DNA from: Armatimonadota bacterium
GTDB lineage: Bacteria; Bacteroidota; Ignavibacteria; OLB7
Assembly (NCBI GenBank): GCA_020850315.1
Contig: JADZEY010000113.1
Location: 1-52,699 of the forward strand
DNA length: 52,699 nucleotides
Direction of reading: 5' to 3'
In this document: piece after piece, positions 27,548 to 35,897 of the stretch
Layout of the letters: the number at the start of each line of letters is the position of its first letter
How positions within the stretch are numbered: the stretch's first letter is position 1
Program-made: the position numbers and the translations under genes
The notes under the pieces: generated by a model
Database searches by the model: none
What the model saw: only the letters and a program-made list of their open reading frames with translations
Told to the model about the DNA's origin: nothing

Positions 27548-29692
27548 TTACTCCCTGCCGGCAATTATCATTGTTCCGGTTCCTGAAAATTTCACCCAAT
27601 AGCCTCGGCCAGGTTGAAGGATAGTGGTGGGCTGAGTGAGGTTAGGACGGGAGTAGAAATCGCTACTACGAGTTGCTCCGGTGATTTCGATTGTAGAAAT
27701 ATCTACCAGAAAACTTGGGCCGGAAATCAAATTCCAGCCGTTGTGGATTGGAATGGTCAGCGGAAGCGTGATCGCACTACCATTGTGCATAATTACGGTG
27801 TCCGTTGGGAAAGAGGCCAAGTATCCTTCACCCGAGCGCAAGGTGGTTGGCGTGAAATAATCGGCTCCATCGAACGCAAACAGAAAGATAGGTGGCGAAA
27901 AGATTGGAGGGGCGAACAACGAACGCTGTACAGCAGCCGAAACTATATTGGAGCCAGCTGGATAGCGAACATCATATTGGAGATTTCCAAGCTCCACTTC
28001 TCCGGTTGTTGGAAGCGCGATGGAGCTTTCCGGGAGGATATGCAGGGTTGCGATCCGAAGCGGAGCAACGCCAGTCATCATGCTTGCACTAGAGTCTGTT
28101 CCAAGCTGGATTGCAACGCTATTTTTAATGCTACCGGAAACACTCAACGTTCCGGTGGCTGGTGTCAGTTGAAGCGTTCCGCTACCGGTAATTATGCCGG
28201 AGCAGCCAAGGCTTCCGGCCACTTGCACCCTTGCTGAATCGAGCGCCAACCTTCCTTCAACTTGTAGATTTCCTTCAATCGTTACGGCCTTGCCAATAGC
28301 AAGGTTGGCTTGTTTGGCAACCCTCACGCTTCCAATCATTTTCAGCCCTGCATCGGCTTGCTTGGGAAGCATCACGGTCACCTGTTTTTCATTTCCCCCT
28401 AATCGCCCGGAAAGTCTTGCCCCCCAGAACCCATCAAGAGTGATGTTGGCGTGAATATCCCCATCAACCACCCCACGCACTCTGACAACGGAATCGGATT
28501 CCAGCCGGCAACCGCGTTGTATGTTACTGGTGAATCGATGCCGAATCACAGCCTCCCCAGCAGTCACTTTCACCGCAATATCACTATCGGACGGGGCTAT
28601 CGGCAGAACCTCGATAAACGGTGTTGTGATGCTGCCAACCACACGCAGTCGCGCGTGTGAACTGCCACGATACCGAAGGCTTGTTGTTGGGTTCCAAACA
28701 CCCGAATCCGTACGCAGCGTTCGATCTTGGCCAATAATTTCCATCACGCAATCGGTAATGATTCCATGATTCAACACGTTCCCTTCTACTCGCCACGTTT
28801 TCTTCCCCGATTCACCGCAAAGCTGACCATACACCACCACAGTTCCTTCCACCGCAACCGCACCGCTTGATTCTGAAGTACCAAGCCCAACAGCCTTGAC
28901 GATTGCAGCCGAGTTGACAATGACCGTTCCGCGGAATGTGGCCACACCAACATGGCGCAAGCCAGCGAACTGCACCGTGTCGGTGGATCGTCCGATAAGC
29001 CCAGCAACAGTGGTGGCCACCACACGCCCACGTAGGTTGCTGGTTTGGCGAGCCTCTTCAATAACGATGTTGCCTTCAACACTCCCGTTGATTTCCCCGC
29101 CGAACCGCACACTCCCCCCTGATTCGGCAACAATACCTGGCTGGCCAAAAGGAGATTGCGAAGAATAGGTTCCGGCAACCGTCAATTGGTAGGAATGAAG
29201 ACTGAGTGTGGTAGAAGTGGAAAGCGTAAGCGTGCCAACGGAGAGGTGGTTTGTCAACACCGCAGAATTTCCGGCAGGGCCAGCAACCACCACATTGCCA
29301 ACCGGCGCAGTACCGCCCAACCGGACACTGATCCCCGCAAGCCGAAGCAGCCCGCTCCCCGACATCACACCATTGTTGGTGGCCGATTCGGTGACGGTCA
29401 ATGCGCCGATGGCCAACTCCACGGCCCCGTTATTGAGAAGATGAGCAACCGATCCACCCGTTGTGTTTACCACTAATCGCCCGTTCGAGCGTATTTCGAT
29501 AGCAGCAAGGTGGAGGTTTGGGATGTCGGTTACACGGGATAGAATCAGAACGGAGTCCCCCGGCTCGGGTCTGCCAGCGGGACTCCATTCTATCTGCTCC
29601 CAAGGCCCATCTTCTTGGCTAACACGAGTTGCCGCGGCAGTTGGCAGTGCAGCAACAGCAAGTAGCACAAGCAGGGTCAGAAATACAGGCAT
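27548..29692 (-). CDS. Exported repeat-rich surface protein with paired 'GWNL.S' C-terminal modules
   Basis: The product is 714 residues. A signal peptide covers about residues 1-20 ('LTLLVLLAVAALPTAAA'). The body (about 60-570) is a series of short beta-strand repeats rich in Gly, Val, Thr and Ser ('GTVIVNSAAIVKAVG', 'EGNLQVEGRLALDSA'), typical of a beta-helix or adhesin-like fibre. The C-terminal ~130 residues contain two related modules, the last reading 'GWNLISG' and then 'GRGYWVKFSGTGTMII'. The same module pair ends the protein at 35898-37718. No canonical T9SS sorting motif is seen. It is the last gene of the five-gene run, 59 bp after the TonB receptor gene. Confidence 0.8.
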   Translation of the reverse strand: MPVFLTLLVLLAVAALPTAAATRVSQEDGPWEQIEWSPAGRPEPGDSVLILSRVTDIPNLHLAAIEIRSNGRLVVNTTGGSVAHLLNNGAVELAIGALTVTESATNNGVMSGSGLLRLAGISVRLGGTAPVGNVVVAGPAGNSAVLTNHLSVGTLTLSTSTTLSLHSYQLTVAGTYSSQSPFGQPGIVAESGGSVRFGGEINGSVEGNIVIEEARQTSNLRGRVVATTVAGLIGRSTDTVQFAGLRHVGVATFRGTVIVNSAAIVKAVGLGTSESSGAVAVEGTVVVYGQLCGESGKKTWRVEGNVLNHGIITDCVMEIIGQDRTLRTDSGVWNPTTSLRYRGSSHARLRVVGSITTPFIEVLPIAPSDSDIAVKVTAGEAVIRHRFTSNIQRGCRLESDSVVRVRGVVDGDIHANITLDGFWGARLSGRLGGNEKQVTVMLPKQADAGLKMIGSVRVAKQANLAIGKAVTIEGNLQVEGRLALDSARVQVAGSLGCSGIITGSGTLQLTPATGTLSVSGSIKNSVAIQLGTDSSASMMTGVAPLRIATLHILPESSIALPTTGEVELGNLQYDVRYPAGSNIVSAAVQRSLFAPPIFSPPIFLFAFDGADYFTPTTLRSGEGYLASFPTDTVIMHNGSAITLPLTIPIHNGWNLISGPSFLVDISTIEITGATRSSDFYSRPNLTQPTTILQPGRGYWVKFSGTGTMIIAGRE

Positions 29693-29751
29693 CGGGAAGC
29701 AAAATGAGTGTGAAAAGCCCTAACAGAACATCAACCTGATCTTCATTGTGT

Positions 29752-32520
29752 TTAAAATCTTGCTGATATACTCAACGAAAGGCTTGTTTGTTTTCCGTTG
29801 ACCCGCGCCTTTTTCTCCCCTTGCTGGAAGACTTGATCTTGGGCAAGGATATCCTTGACTGCCAGCTTCAACTCGAAGTTGCTGAAGATGGTTTTGGTGA
29901 CGGTAAGGTCAATCAGGTCGCGGGGTTGCTCAACGAAGTCAGGTTGCCCGGCACGGGCAACTTGGGTGATGCGTGCACCAAAACGATTGTAGAGCAACGA
30001 TGCCGAAAATCCTAATGAATCACTGGAGTAGTTCAACCCCGCATTCACCATGTAGGGGGATTGCCCCTGCAATCGGCGGCCATTCTTGCCAGTGATAAAA
30101 TCCGTTTGCTCAACCTCTACCCGTGAATCCAACCATGTGTAGTTCATGCTTGCCGAGAAATTCTCTATCAACTTGCCGAGGAAGCCAAGCGACTTGCGGG
30201 CTTCCAGCTCCACCCCGGTGTTCACCACGTTGCTGGCGTTTGCCCACGTGCGTTCCGGGGTGTCGCCGCTAAGTGTCACTTCCTCGATAGCATCTTCAAA
30301 GTTTTTGTGGAAGATGCTGATAGCCAGCAACTCCCCAAACGCTGGGAAGAACTCATAGCGAAAATCGTAGTTGGCCACCAGCGTTCGGCGAAGATTTGGG
30401 TTGCCATACACCAACGCATCGGTGGTGTAATCGTAGAAAACAAACCGTGCGAACTCACGGAACTCAGGGCGTGCAACGGTTTTGCTCCAGGCTAACCGAA
30501 CGTTCATCTGGTCGGTAGCCTGCCAAATCAGATTGGCCGATGGAAGAATGTCGGTGGTGATGGTGCTGACATGAATTGGCCGGATATCAGCAGTGTTGAT
30601 GTTCAACAACCAGTCTTCCAAACGTGCGCCCCCAATCAGACGGAACGATTGATCAAACAAATCAAGTGGAACATCGGCCATCACGTAACCGCTTCGCAAA
30701 TGTGAGCTGGCGTTGTACTTGTCGGACTTTGCCGTGATCTCCCGCATGGAAAGCTGATGCTCCCCAATGTGCGACGGATCGAAGAGTGTATCTATCGAAG
30801 AATACGCCAGATAGGATGCTTCGTTGGCAACCACATACGCGAATGAACGGGCCGCAAAATCACGTGCCTTGTTTTCGGTTAAGGCCCCAACTTTAATTTT
30901 TGCGTTGCCAATCGGCAGCGTAACGTCAACTGCGGCACCGCCAAGATTCTCGCTTAATTCACTAAAAAATCGCCCTGCCCCAAAGATGTTCGGTGCGGTG
31001 GTTGGGATCAGCGCAATGAACGGCACGCTGGTGTCGGTGGGATCGTAGCGGGCAAACGCAGCACGGCGGAAGTCCGGCTCGTTGCGGCTGGAAAGCGAAC
31101 CGAACACACGCCACTGTGCCCGCAACGCGCCCAGCCACGGGAACAGATGCTCCCCCACCACTTGCCCGCTTGCCATATCACGTTCCAAGTAACGGAACCC
31201 GTACAGTTTTTTCTCAATGGAGTTGTATAAGTCCATCCCCTGCAGAAACGTAAACTCATCATCAGCAGTGCGGGTGTACAGGCTCTTTACTCCAACAGAA
31301 TGATTCGCCCCCAACTTATAGCTAAGGTTTGCCATCCCTCCCCACAGCGTTGTGAACTCGCTGGTGGTTCCGGCATATTCAAATCTTGCGGAATCAGCAC
31401 GGACAATCGTGCTATTGTCGTAGTTGTTCCGGTAGGTCAGGCCAAGAACAAGGCCAAGATCATTCCCAAGCACGTTGAATCGGTCGCCGTAACTCAGCAG
31501 GTAGCTGGCGTTTGGCGGAGCAGTAAACGGGGTTCGGGAGTATCCGTTGTTGAACTGCCGAGCATAGCCAGCAATTTCGGCTGGTTTGAATTGTGGTGTG
31601 TTCAGCAACGAATCAGGGAACGATGATGGTAACGCACGCGCTCCATCATCAACACCGAAAGCATCCGATGATCCACGTGGCCCCAAGGTCATCCCGGAAA
31701 GACTTGTCCCATTGCTGTAACCGCCGCTGATTGCAAAGCGAATTGTCCGCTCATCTGGGTAATCTACTGTGCTTAGCTGCACCAATCCGCCAGAGAAATC
31801 GCCGGGAAGATCGGGGGTGAAAGACTTCGCAACCACAGCGTTTTCCAGAAGGTTGCTGGGGAACAGATCGAAACTAAAGGAACGTTTTTCCGGCTCGGTG
31901 CTGGTCATCGAAACGCCATCAATCTGGGCATTATTGTAGCGTTCGCCAGTACCGCGAACCAACACCGACTTCCCACCAATCACCGACATTCCGGTCACAC
32001 GGGCCAGCGCGTCGGCACTGGTTGCATCGGGCGATCGGCGCATCTGTGCAATGCTGATTCCATCGCTGATAGTGCTTGATTTTTTCCGTTGTGCCAACAA
32101 TGCGTTCTCCGTTCCGCTCCCCCCTTTTGCAGTGACTGTTACTTCCTTTCCACGCAGCGATACTTCTTGCAGAGTAACATCTATCCGGGTTGTTCCGGCG
32201 GTGATCTTTACATCCGTTAGCTCTTGTGGAGTAAAACCAACACTGGTGACACGCAAGGTGTAGCTCCCCTGCGGCACGTTCCGGATAGTGAATGTGCCGC
32301 GAACGTCAGAGTACGCTCCCAATTTTGTTCCAACCACAACAATTGTGGCTCCTGTTACTGGGTCGCCCGTTGCTTGGTTGATGACACCACCACGCACCTC
32401 GCCTGCGGCTGAGTTCTGCGACGCGCTATGTTCGGCTATTGTTAGAAGCCCAACCACTACAATCGCACAATGGAGCAAGGGGGATTTTGCTAAGTGGCCA
32501 AAACGTGAATGAAACAGCAT
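29752..32520 (-). CDS. TonB-dependent outer-membrane receptor
   Basis: The product is 922 residues. After a signal peptide (about 1-35) comes a carboxypeptidase-regulatory-like domain at about 43-118 ('GGVINQATGDPVTGATIVVV', 'GSYTLRVTSVGF'), then a plug domain at about 130-260 ('VLVRGTGERYNNAQIDGVSM'), then a beta-barrel with many alternating aromatic strands, ending 'SLSLSISARF' with the terminal Phe needed for barrel insertion. Such receptors import siderophores, vitamins, sugars or peptides using TonB energy; the substrate is not evident. No SusD-like partner is adjacent. Instead it sits between secreted T9SS-type proteins, with 35 and 59 bp gaps. Confidence 0.93.
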   Translation of the reverse strand: MLFHSRFGHLAKSPLLHCAIVVVGLLTIAEHSASQNSAAGEVRGGVINQATGDPVTGATIVVVGTKLGAYSDVRGTFTIRNVPQGSYTLRVTSVGFTPQELTDVKITAGTTRIDVTLQEVSLRGKEVTVTAKGGSGTENALLAQRKKSSTISDGISIAQMRRSPDATSADALARVTGMSVIGGKSVLVRGTGERYNNAQIDGVSMTSTEPEKRSFSFDLFPSNLLENAVVAKSFTPDLPGDFSGGLVQLSTVDYPDERTIRFAISGGYSNGTSLSGMTLGPRGSSDAFGVDDGARALPSSFPDSLLNTPQFKPAEIAGYARQFNNGYSRTPFTAPPNASYLLSYGDRFNVLGNDLGLVLGLTYRNNYDNSTIVRADSARFEYAGTTSEFTTLWGGMANLSYKLGANHSVGVKSLYTRTADDEFTFLQGMDLYNSIEKKLYGFRYLERDMASGQVVGEHLFPWLGALRAQWRVFGSLSSRNEPDFRRAAFARYDPTDTSVPFIALIPTTAPNIFGAGRFFSELSENLGGAAVDVTLPIGNAKIKVGALTENKARDFAARSFAYVVANEASYLAYSSIDTLFDPSHIGEHQLSMREITAKSDKYNASSHLRSGYVMADVPLDLFDQSFRLIGGARLEDWLLNINTADIRPIHVSTITTDILPSANLIWQATDQMNVRLAWSKTVARPEFREFARFVFYDYTTDALVYGNPNLRRTLVANYDFRYEFFPAFGELLAISIFHKNFEDAIEEVTLSGDTPERTWANASNVVNTGVELEARKSLGFLGKLIENFSASMNYTWLDSRVEVEQTDFITGKNGRRLQGQSPYMVNAGLNYSSDSLGFSASLLYNRFGARITQVARAGQPDFVEQPRDLIDLTVTKTIFSNFELKLAVKDILAQDQVFQQGEKKARVNGKQTSLSLSISARF

Positions 32521-32555
32521 AATGATGACTACTGATGTCTATTGTTGCTAGATGG

Positions 32556-33359
32556 TTACTGAAGGATGATCGTCCGTTTCACGCTGGTTCCCACTGCGGT
32601 TTCGGCAACTATAAAGTATGCCCCAGCAGCAAGCCCACGTAGCGAAAAATGTGTGCTGTGCTGGCCACCTTCCATGACGAATTCTGGCAATGCAGAAACT
32701 AATGTTCCGTGCGCATCGCACAACCGCAATGTCACCGATGTTGATGCATTGGTTTGCAGCACCACATTCAACCCCTGCTGGCGGCGCACGCTGCTTGGAA
32801 TGTCCAGCTTGAAGCCTGTTGCCGAATGATGTTCAGCCACGCTGGCGACAGGGCTACCTTCACGAATAATCGTCAGGACACTGATATTGTCGTCGGTGAT
32901 GGAATAGCTATTGGCGGTGAGCATATTCACAACTTCACCACCCGCCTTGATTGTCAATTTTCCCGAGGATTGGGCAAGGTCCGCTGGCCACATAACGTTC
33001 ACAGGATAGCCACCACTTCCAGCTTGGAATTTGATTCTGAAGGTGTCCTTTTGGTTCATGTCGCGGAAGCCACGAACATCCATCTTCACCCCTTCACCCA
33101 GCACAGTATGCCCCGGTGGGTTGATAAGCCGCACATGGAAGACCTCGGTTGGTGGGAACGGTGGATATTCCTCTTCTCCTATCTCTTTATCAATGCCCAT
33201 CGTGGCCGTTGTGGATAATCCCATCTGCACCGAATCAGAAACAGAGGCAGCGTTGGCAAGGATAATTGGAATAGTGATAGATGTCTGAGCAAGTGCTAAC
33301 TGTGGAACAATAGGAGCTCCAAACAGAGCAGTGGCAAGCATGTAGAAGCGAATACGCAT
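32556..33359 (-). CDS. T9SS-sorted secreted protein, short paralogue of the 775-aa neighbour
   Basis: The product is 267 residues from ATG 33359 (ATG 33368 adds three). It has a signal peptide ('MLATALFGAPIVPQLALAQ') and an N-terminal domain of about 150 residues with the signature 'GIDKEIGEEEYPPFPPTEVF' and 'DTFRIKFQAGSGGYPVNV'. A C-terminal T9SS sorting domain covers about 185-267 ('VTLRLCDAHGTLV', 'LRGLAAGAYFIVAET', 'VKRTIILQ'). The N-terminal domain is clearly homologous to that of the protein at 33513-35840, so the pair arose by duplication with loss or gain of middle domains. It should be secreted through SprA and anchored at the surface. Confidence 0.85.
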   Translation of the reverse strand: MRIRFYMLATALFGAPIVPQLALAQTSITIPIILANAASVSDSVQMGLSTTATMGIDKEIGEEEYPPFPPTEVFHVRLINPPGHTVLGEGVKMDVRGFRDMNQKDTFRIKFQAGSGGYPVNVMWPADLAQSSGKLTIKAGGEVVNMLTANSYSITDDNISVLTIIREGSPVASVAEHHSATGFKLDIPSSVRRQQGLNVVLQTNASTSVTLRLCDAHGTLVSALPEFVMEGGQHSTHFSLRGLAAGAYFIVAETAVGTSVKRTIILQ

Positions 33360-33423
33360 GGGTATCATGTTGGTAGTAAAGGGAAATGTTGGTTGGTAGA
33401 ACTATCTGCGGTATAACCACGCC

Positions 33424-33447
33424 GCCGACCTGTTTGCTCAGGTCGGC
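33424..33447. other. 9-bp hairpin between the two T9SS paralogues
   Basis: GCCGACCTG (33424-33432) pairs with CAGGTCGGC (33439-33447) around TTTGCT. It has no T-run on the reverse strand, so it may be an attenuator or an mRNA-stabilising hairpin inside the operon rather than a terminator. Confidence 0.5.
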
Positions 33448-33512
33448 AGCATGTTGTTTTCTCGTACGATCTTGCCGTTTGCAAGAACGGCGTTGCTCCT
33501 TCTTGTCCTTGC

Positions 33513-35840
33513 TTATCGTGCAAGAACGATTGTGCGCGTGGCCTTCATGCCGTCGGCCATCAGCGTAAGGAAGTAGTTGCCGTTTGCAAGCCCTTCGGTA
33601 TCGAAACGGATGGCATGGTTGCCAGCGTTTTGGCGTGTGTTCTCAACAAGGCGCGCCACTGTGCGCCCGTTTGCATCGGTGACAACCACCGTCACGTCGG
33701 TTGCATTTGGCAGCGTGTAGCTGATTGCGGCGGCACCAGTTGTTGGGTTCGGTGTGGTGGCAAGGGCGAAGTGACGCACAGCATCAACATCACCAGTTCC
33801 AGAGGTGCGGTATGCAACCTCATACTCCACCTTCAACCCTTTGTTGTCAGCCCCGCCAACAGTAATCGGCTCGATAACGCTGATCAGCTTGGGGTCTGCA
33901 ATGGTGAATGGAAGCGAGAACATCCGCTCGTCGGTTGGTGGGATTGCATCGCCGGTCAGGGAGTAGAAGAGCAAACGGATTTCGCCGTTCACTACTTTCT
34001 TCTGCACCTCGAAATTGCTGGCGATACCTTCGCTGATCAGAACATCAATATCGGCCGGGGCCATATCGGCTTTCAGCTTCATCTGAATGCCCTTGACAGG
34101 CACCAAATTGTTGATGCTGACATCCACGCCGTAGTTATCAATCACATACTTGAACTTCACATCATACACCGCCTGCGTGCTGGCTCCACTTTTCTCTTCA
34201 TTGCCGCCGTAGCTTTTCCAGAGTGGGTCGGTATCCGGCCAGTTTTCGTTCAAGATTGCGTTGCCGGTCAGCACTACATCCTGCACGTTCAGCTTGGTGT
34301 CGCCGTAGTTGGTGGCATCGCTGAAGATTGGGTTGGTTGCCCACAAGCTGCTCCAGGGGGCAAGGTCTGCACGGTTGAATTGCCAGGGTGCGAAGGTGGA
34401 GCGGCCAAGCACAACATCCACGATATCTAGAATATCCAGCACGTTGACGCGGTCGTCGCAGTTGACATCACCGCGCGAACTGCTGTTGTAGATGAAGTAG
34501 TACGCGGTATCACGAACAGGATCCGCTGTAATGCCAGCGGGGGTTCCAAGGTCGTTTGCCAACACTGACTGGACATCGCTAAGCCAAGCAATGTTCTGCA
34601 CCGAATCGCCACCAACTTCACCATCGCACAGCACCAGGTCTTTCACGTCGTAGGTCACAACGAACAGGCTGTCGTAGGTTCCGGTCTTCAGGTTCACAAG
34701 GTTCGATTGGCCATACAGAACGATGTTGACATCGCTGCCGCTGGTGGCACTGCTGATCTCATAATCGAAATTCCACAAGCCTGGCGTGGCAAGGTCTGGG
34801 CCAACTTCAACTTTTTTCAATTTCAGGTTTGCAGCCGCAACATTCAGCTTGAACTGAAGCCCCTGAATGGAGTCGGTTCCGCTGTACTTCAGGCCGATGT
34901 ACTGCTTGTTCCCCAAGGTGTTATCCACCACACGGTTGCTGTCGGTCAGGAAGTAAATGCCTTCGCCGTCGCTGGCGGTGGCCGATAGCGCGCTGGTGGC
35001 GGGCGTTGCGCCGCCATCGTACCACACACTAACCGTGCCAGCATAGCTGCCCGCCGCCGGAGCCGTGAAAATGATGTCCAAGTTGATACTACTGGTTCCG
35101 GCAAGGCTGGTTGGGAATGTTGGTGTTCCTGCGTTGGTGAATGCCGATGCTCCAGTCACTTTCACGCTGTCAATCGTTGCTGCAGATGACCCGTTGTTGG
35201 TGATGACGACCGGAAGCGTTGCGATGCCAGGGGTTGGATAAGGAACCACACCGAAGTTCAACGTGGCTGGCGAGACCGAAACGCCAGTTGGTGGATTTAT
35301 TGGCCCGGTGGTGTAGATAGTTGCCGTGCTAATTCCTTCGTCTGTTTGGACGATAGAGGTTCCGGTCAGCATATCCACATCCGAAGCCCCCGTTGTTTTG
35401 ATAACAGCCGTGGTGAAATACTGCGACATGTTGCTTGGCCAGCTAATCGTGACCGGGTAGAAGGCGGTTGCGCCGCCAGCTTGGAACTTCACGCGGAACG
35501 TATCGGCTTGTGCCGATCCAGTGTAAGGACGCAGGTGCTTCTGCGTTCCATTCCCTAAGTTGGTTCCGGCTGGAAAACCGCTCCAGCGGATATCAAAGAT
35601 TTCCGTTGGTGGGGATGGGGGATATTCAAATTCCCCTAAGTCGGTAGTCCCTCCGGTTCCATCATCAATACCACGGGTTGCGGCTGGGTCAACACCGAAG
35701 TAGATGGTGTCGCGGTCGCCATTGCTGTTGGTGACAATCAGCGGAACGCTGAAGGAGACTTGGGCAACTGCTGTGTGGCCCGCCAGTCCGATGCCAGCCA
35801 TTAGGCCAAGCATCATCGTAAGTTTATTCAGGAGTCTCAT
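33513..35840 (-). CDS. Multidomain T9SS-sorted protein with cohesin-like and dockerin-like parts
   Basis: The product is 775 residues. Signal peptide about 1-26. The N-terminal domain shared with the 267-aa neighbour ('GEFEYPPSPPTEIF', 'DTFRVKFQAG') covers about 27-190. An ASPM/Hydin-like Ig domain ('VSPATLNFGVVPYPTPG') covers about 195-300. A cohesin-like domain lies at about 310-430 ('QGLQFKLNVAAANLKLKKVEV'). A dockerin-like calcium-binding repeat pair follows ('RGDVNCDDRVNVLDILDIVD' and 'GDTKLNVQDVVLTG'). A second cohesin-like domain lies at about 580-680. The T9SS sorting domain ends the protein ('TPNPTTGAAAISYTLP', 'GLANGNYFLTLMADG', 'KATRTIVLAR'). It is probably surface-anchored; ligand and role are unknown. 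Confidence 0.87.
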   Translation of the reverse strand: MRLLNKLTMMLGLMAGIGLAGHTAVAQVSFSVPLIVTNSNGDRDTIYFGVDPAATRGIDDGTGGTTDLGEFEYPPSPPTEIFDIRWSGFPAGTNLGNGTQKHLRPYTGSAQADTFRVKFQAGGATAFYPVTISWPSNMSQYFTTAVIKTTGASDVDMLTGTSIVQTDEGISTATIYTTGPINPPTGVSVSPATLNFGVVPYPTPGIATLPVVITNNGSSAATIDSVKVTGASAFTNAGTPTFPTSLAGTSSINLDIIFTAPAAGSYAGTVSVWYDGGATPATSALSATASDGEGIYFLTDSNRVVDNTLGNKQYIGLKYSGTDSIQGLQFKLNVAAANLKLKKVEVGPDLATPGLWNFDYEISSATSGSDVNIVLYGQSNLVNLKTGTYDSLFVVTYDVKDLVLCDGEVGGDSVQNIAWLSDVQSVLANDLGTPAGITADPVRDTAYYFIYNSSSRGDVNCDDRVNVLDILDIVDVVLGRSTFAPWQFNRADLAPWSSLWATNPIFSDATNYGDTKLNVQDVVLTGNAILNENWPDTDPLWKSYGGNEEKSGASTQAVYDVKFKYVIDNYGVDVSINNLVPVKGIQMKLKADMAPADIDVLISEGIASNFEVQKKVVNGEIRLLFYSLTGDAIPPTDERMFSLPFTIADPKLISVIEPITVGGADNKGLKVEYEVAYRTSGTGDVDAVRHFALATTPNPTTGAAAISYTLPNATDVTVVVTDANGRTVARLVENTRQNAGNHAIRFDTEGLANGNYFLTLMADGMKATRTIVLAR

Positions 35841-35897
35841 GTTGGAGATTCTGTTTGGATTGATTAAGGGGCAGTAATGCGTTTCCCGTATGTGGGA

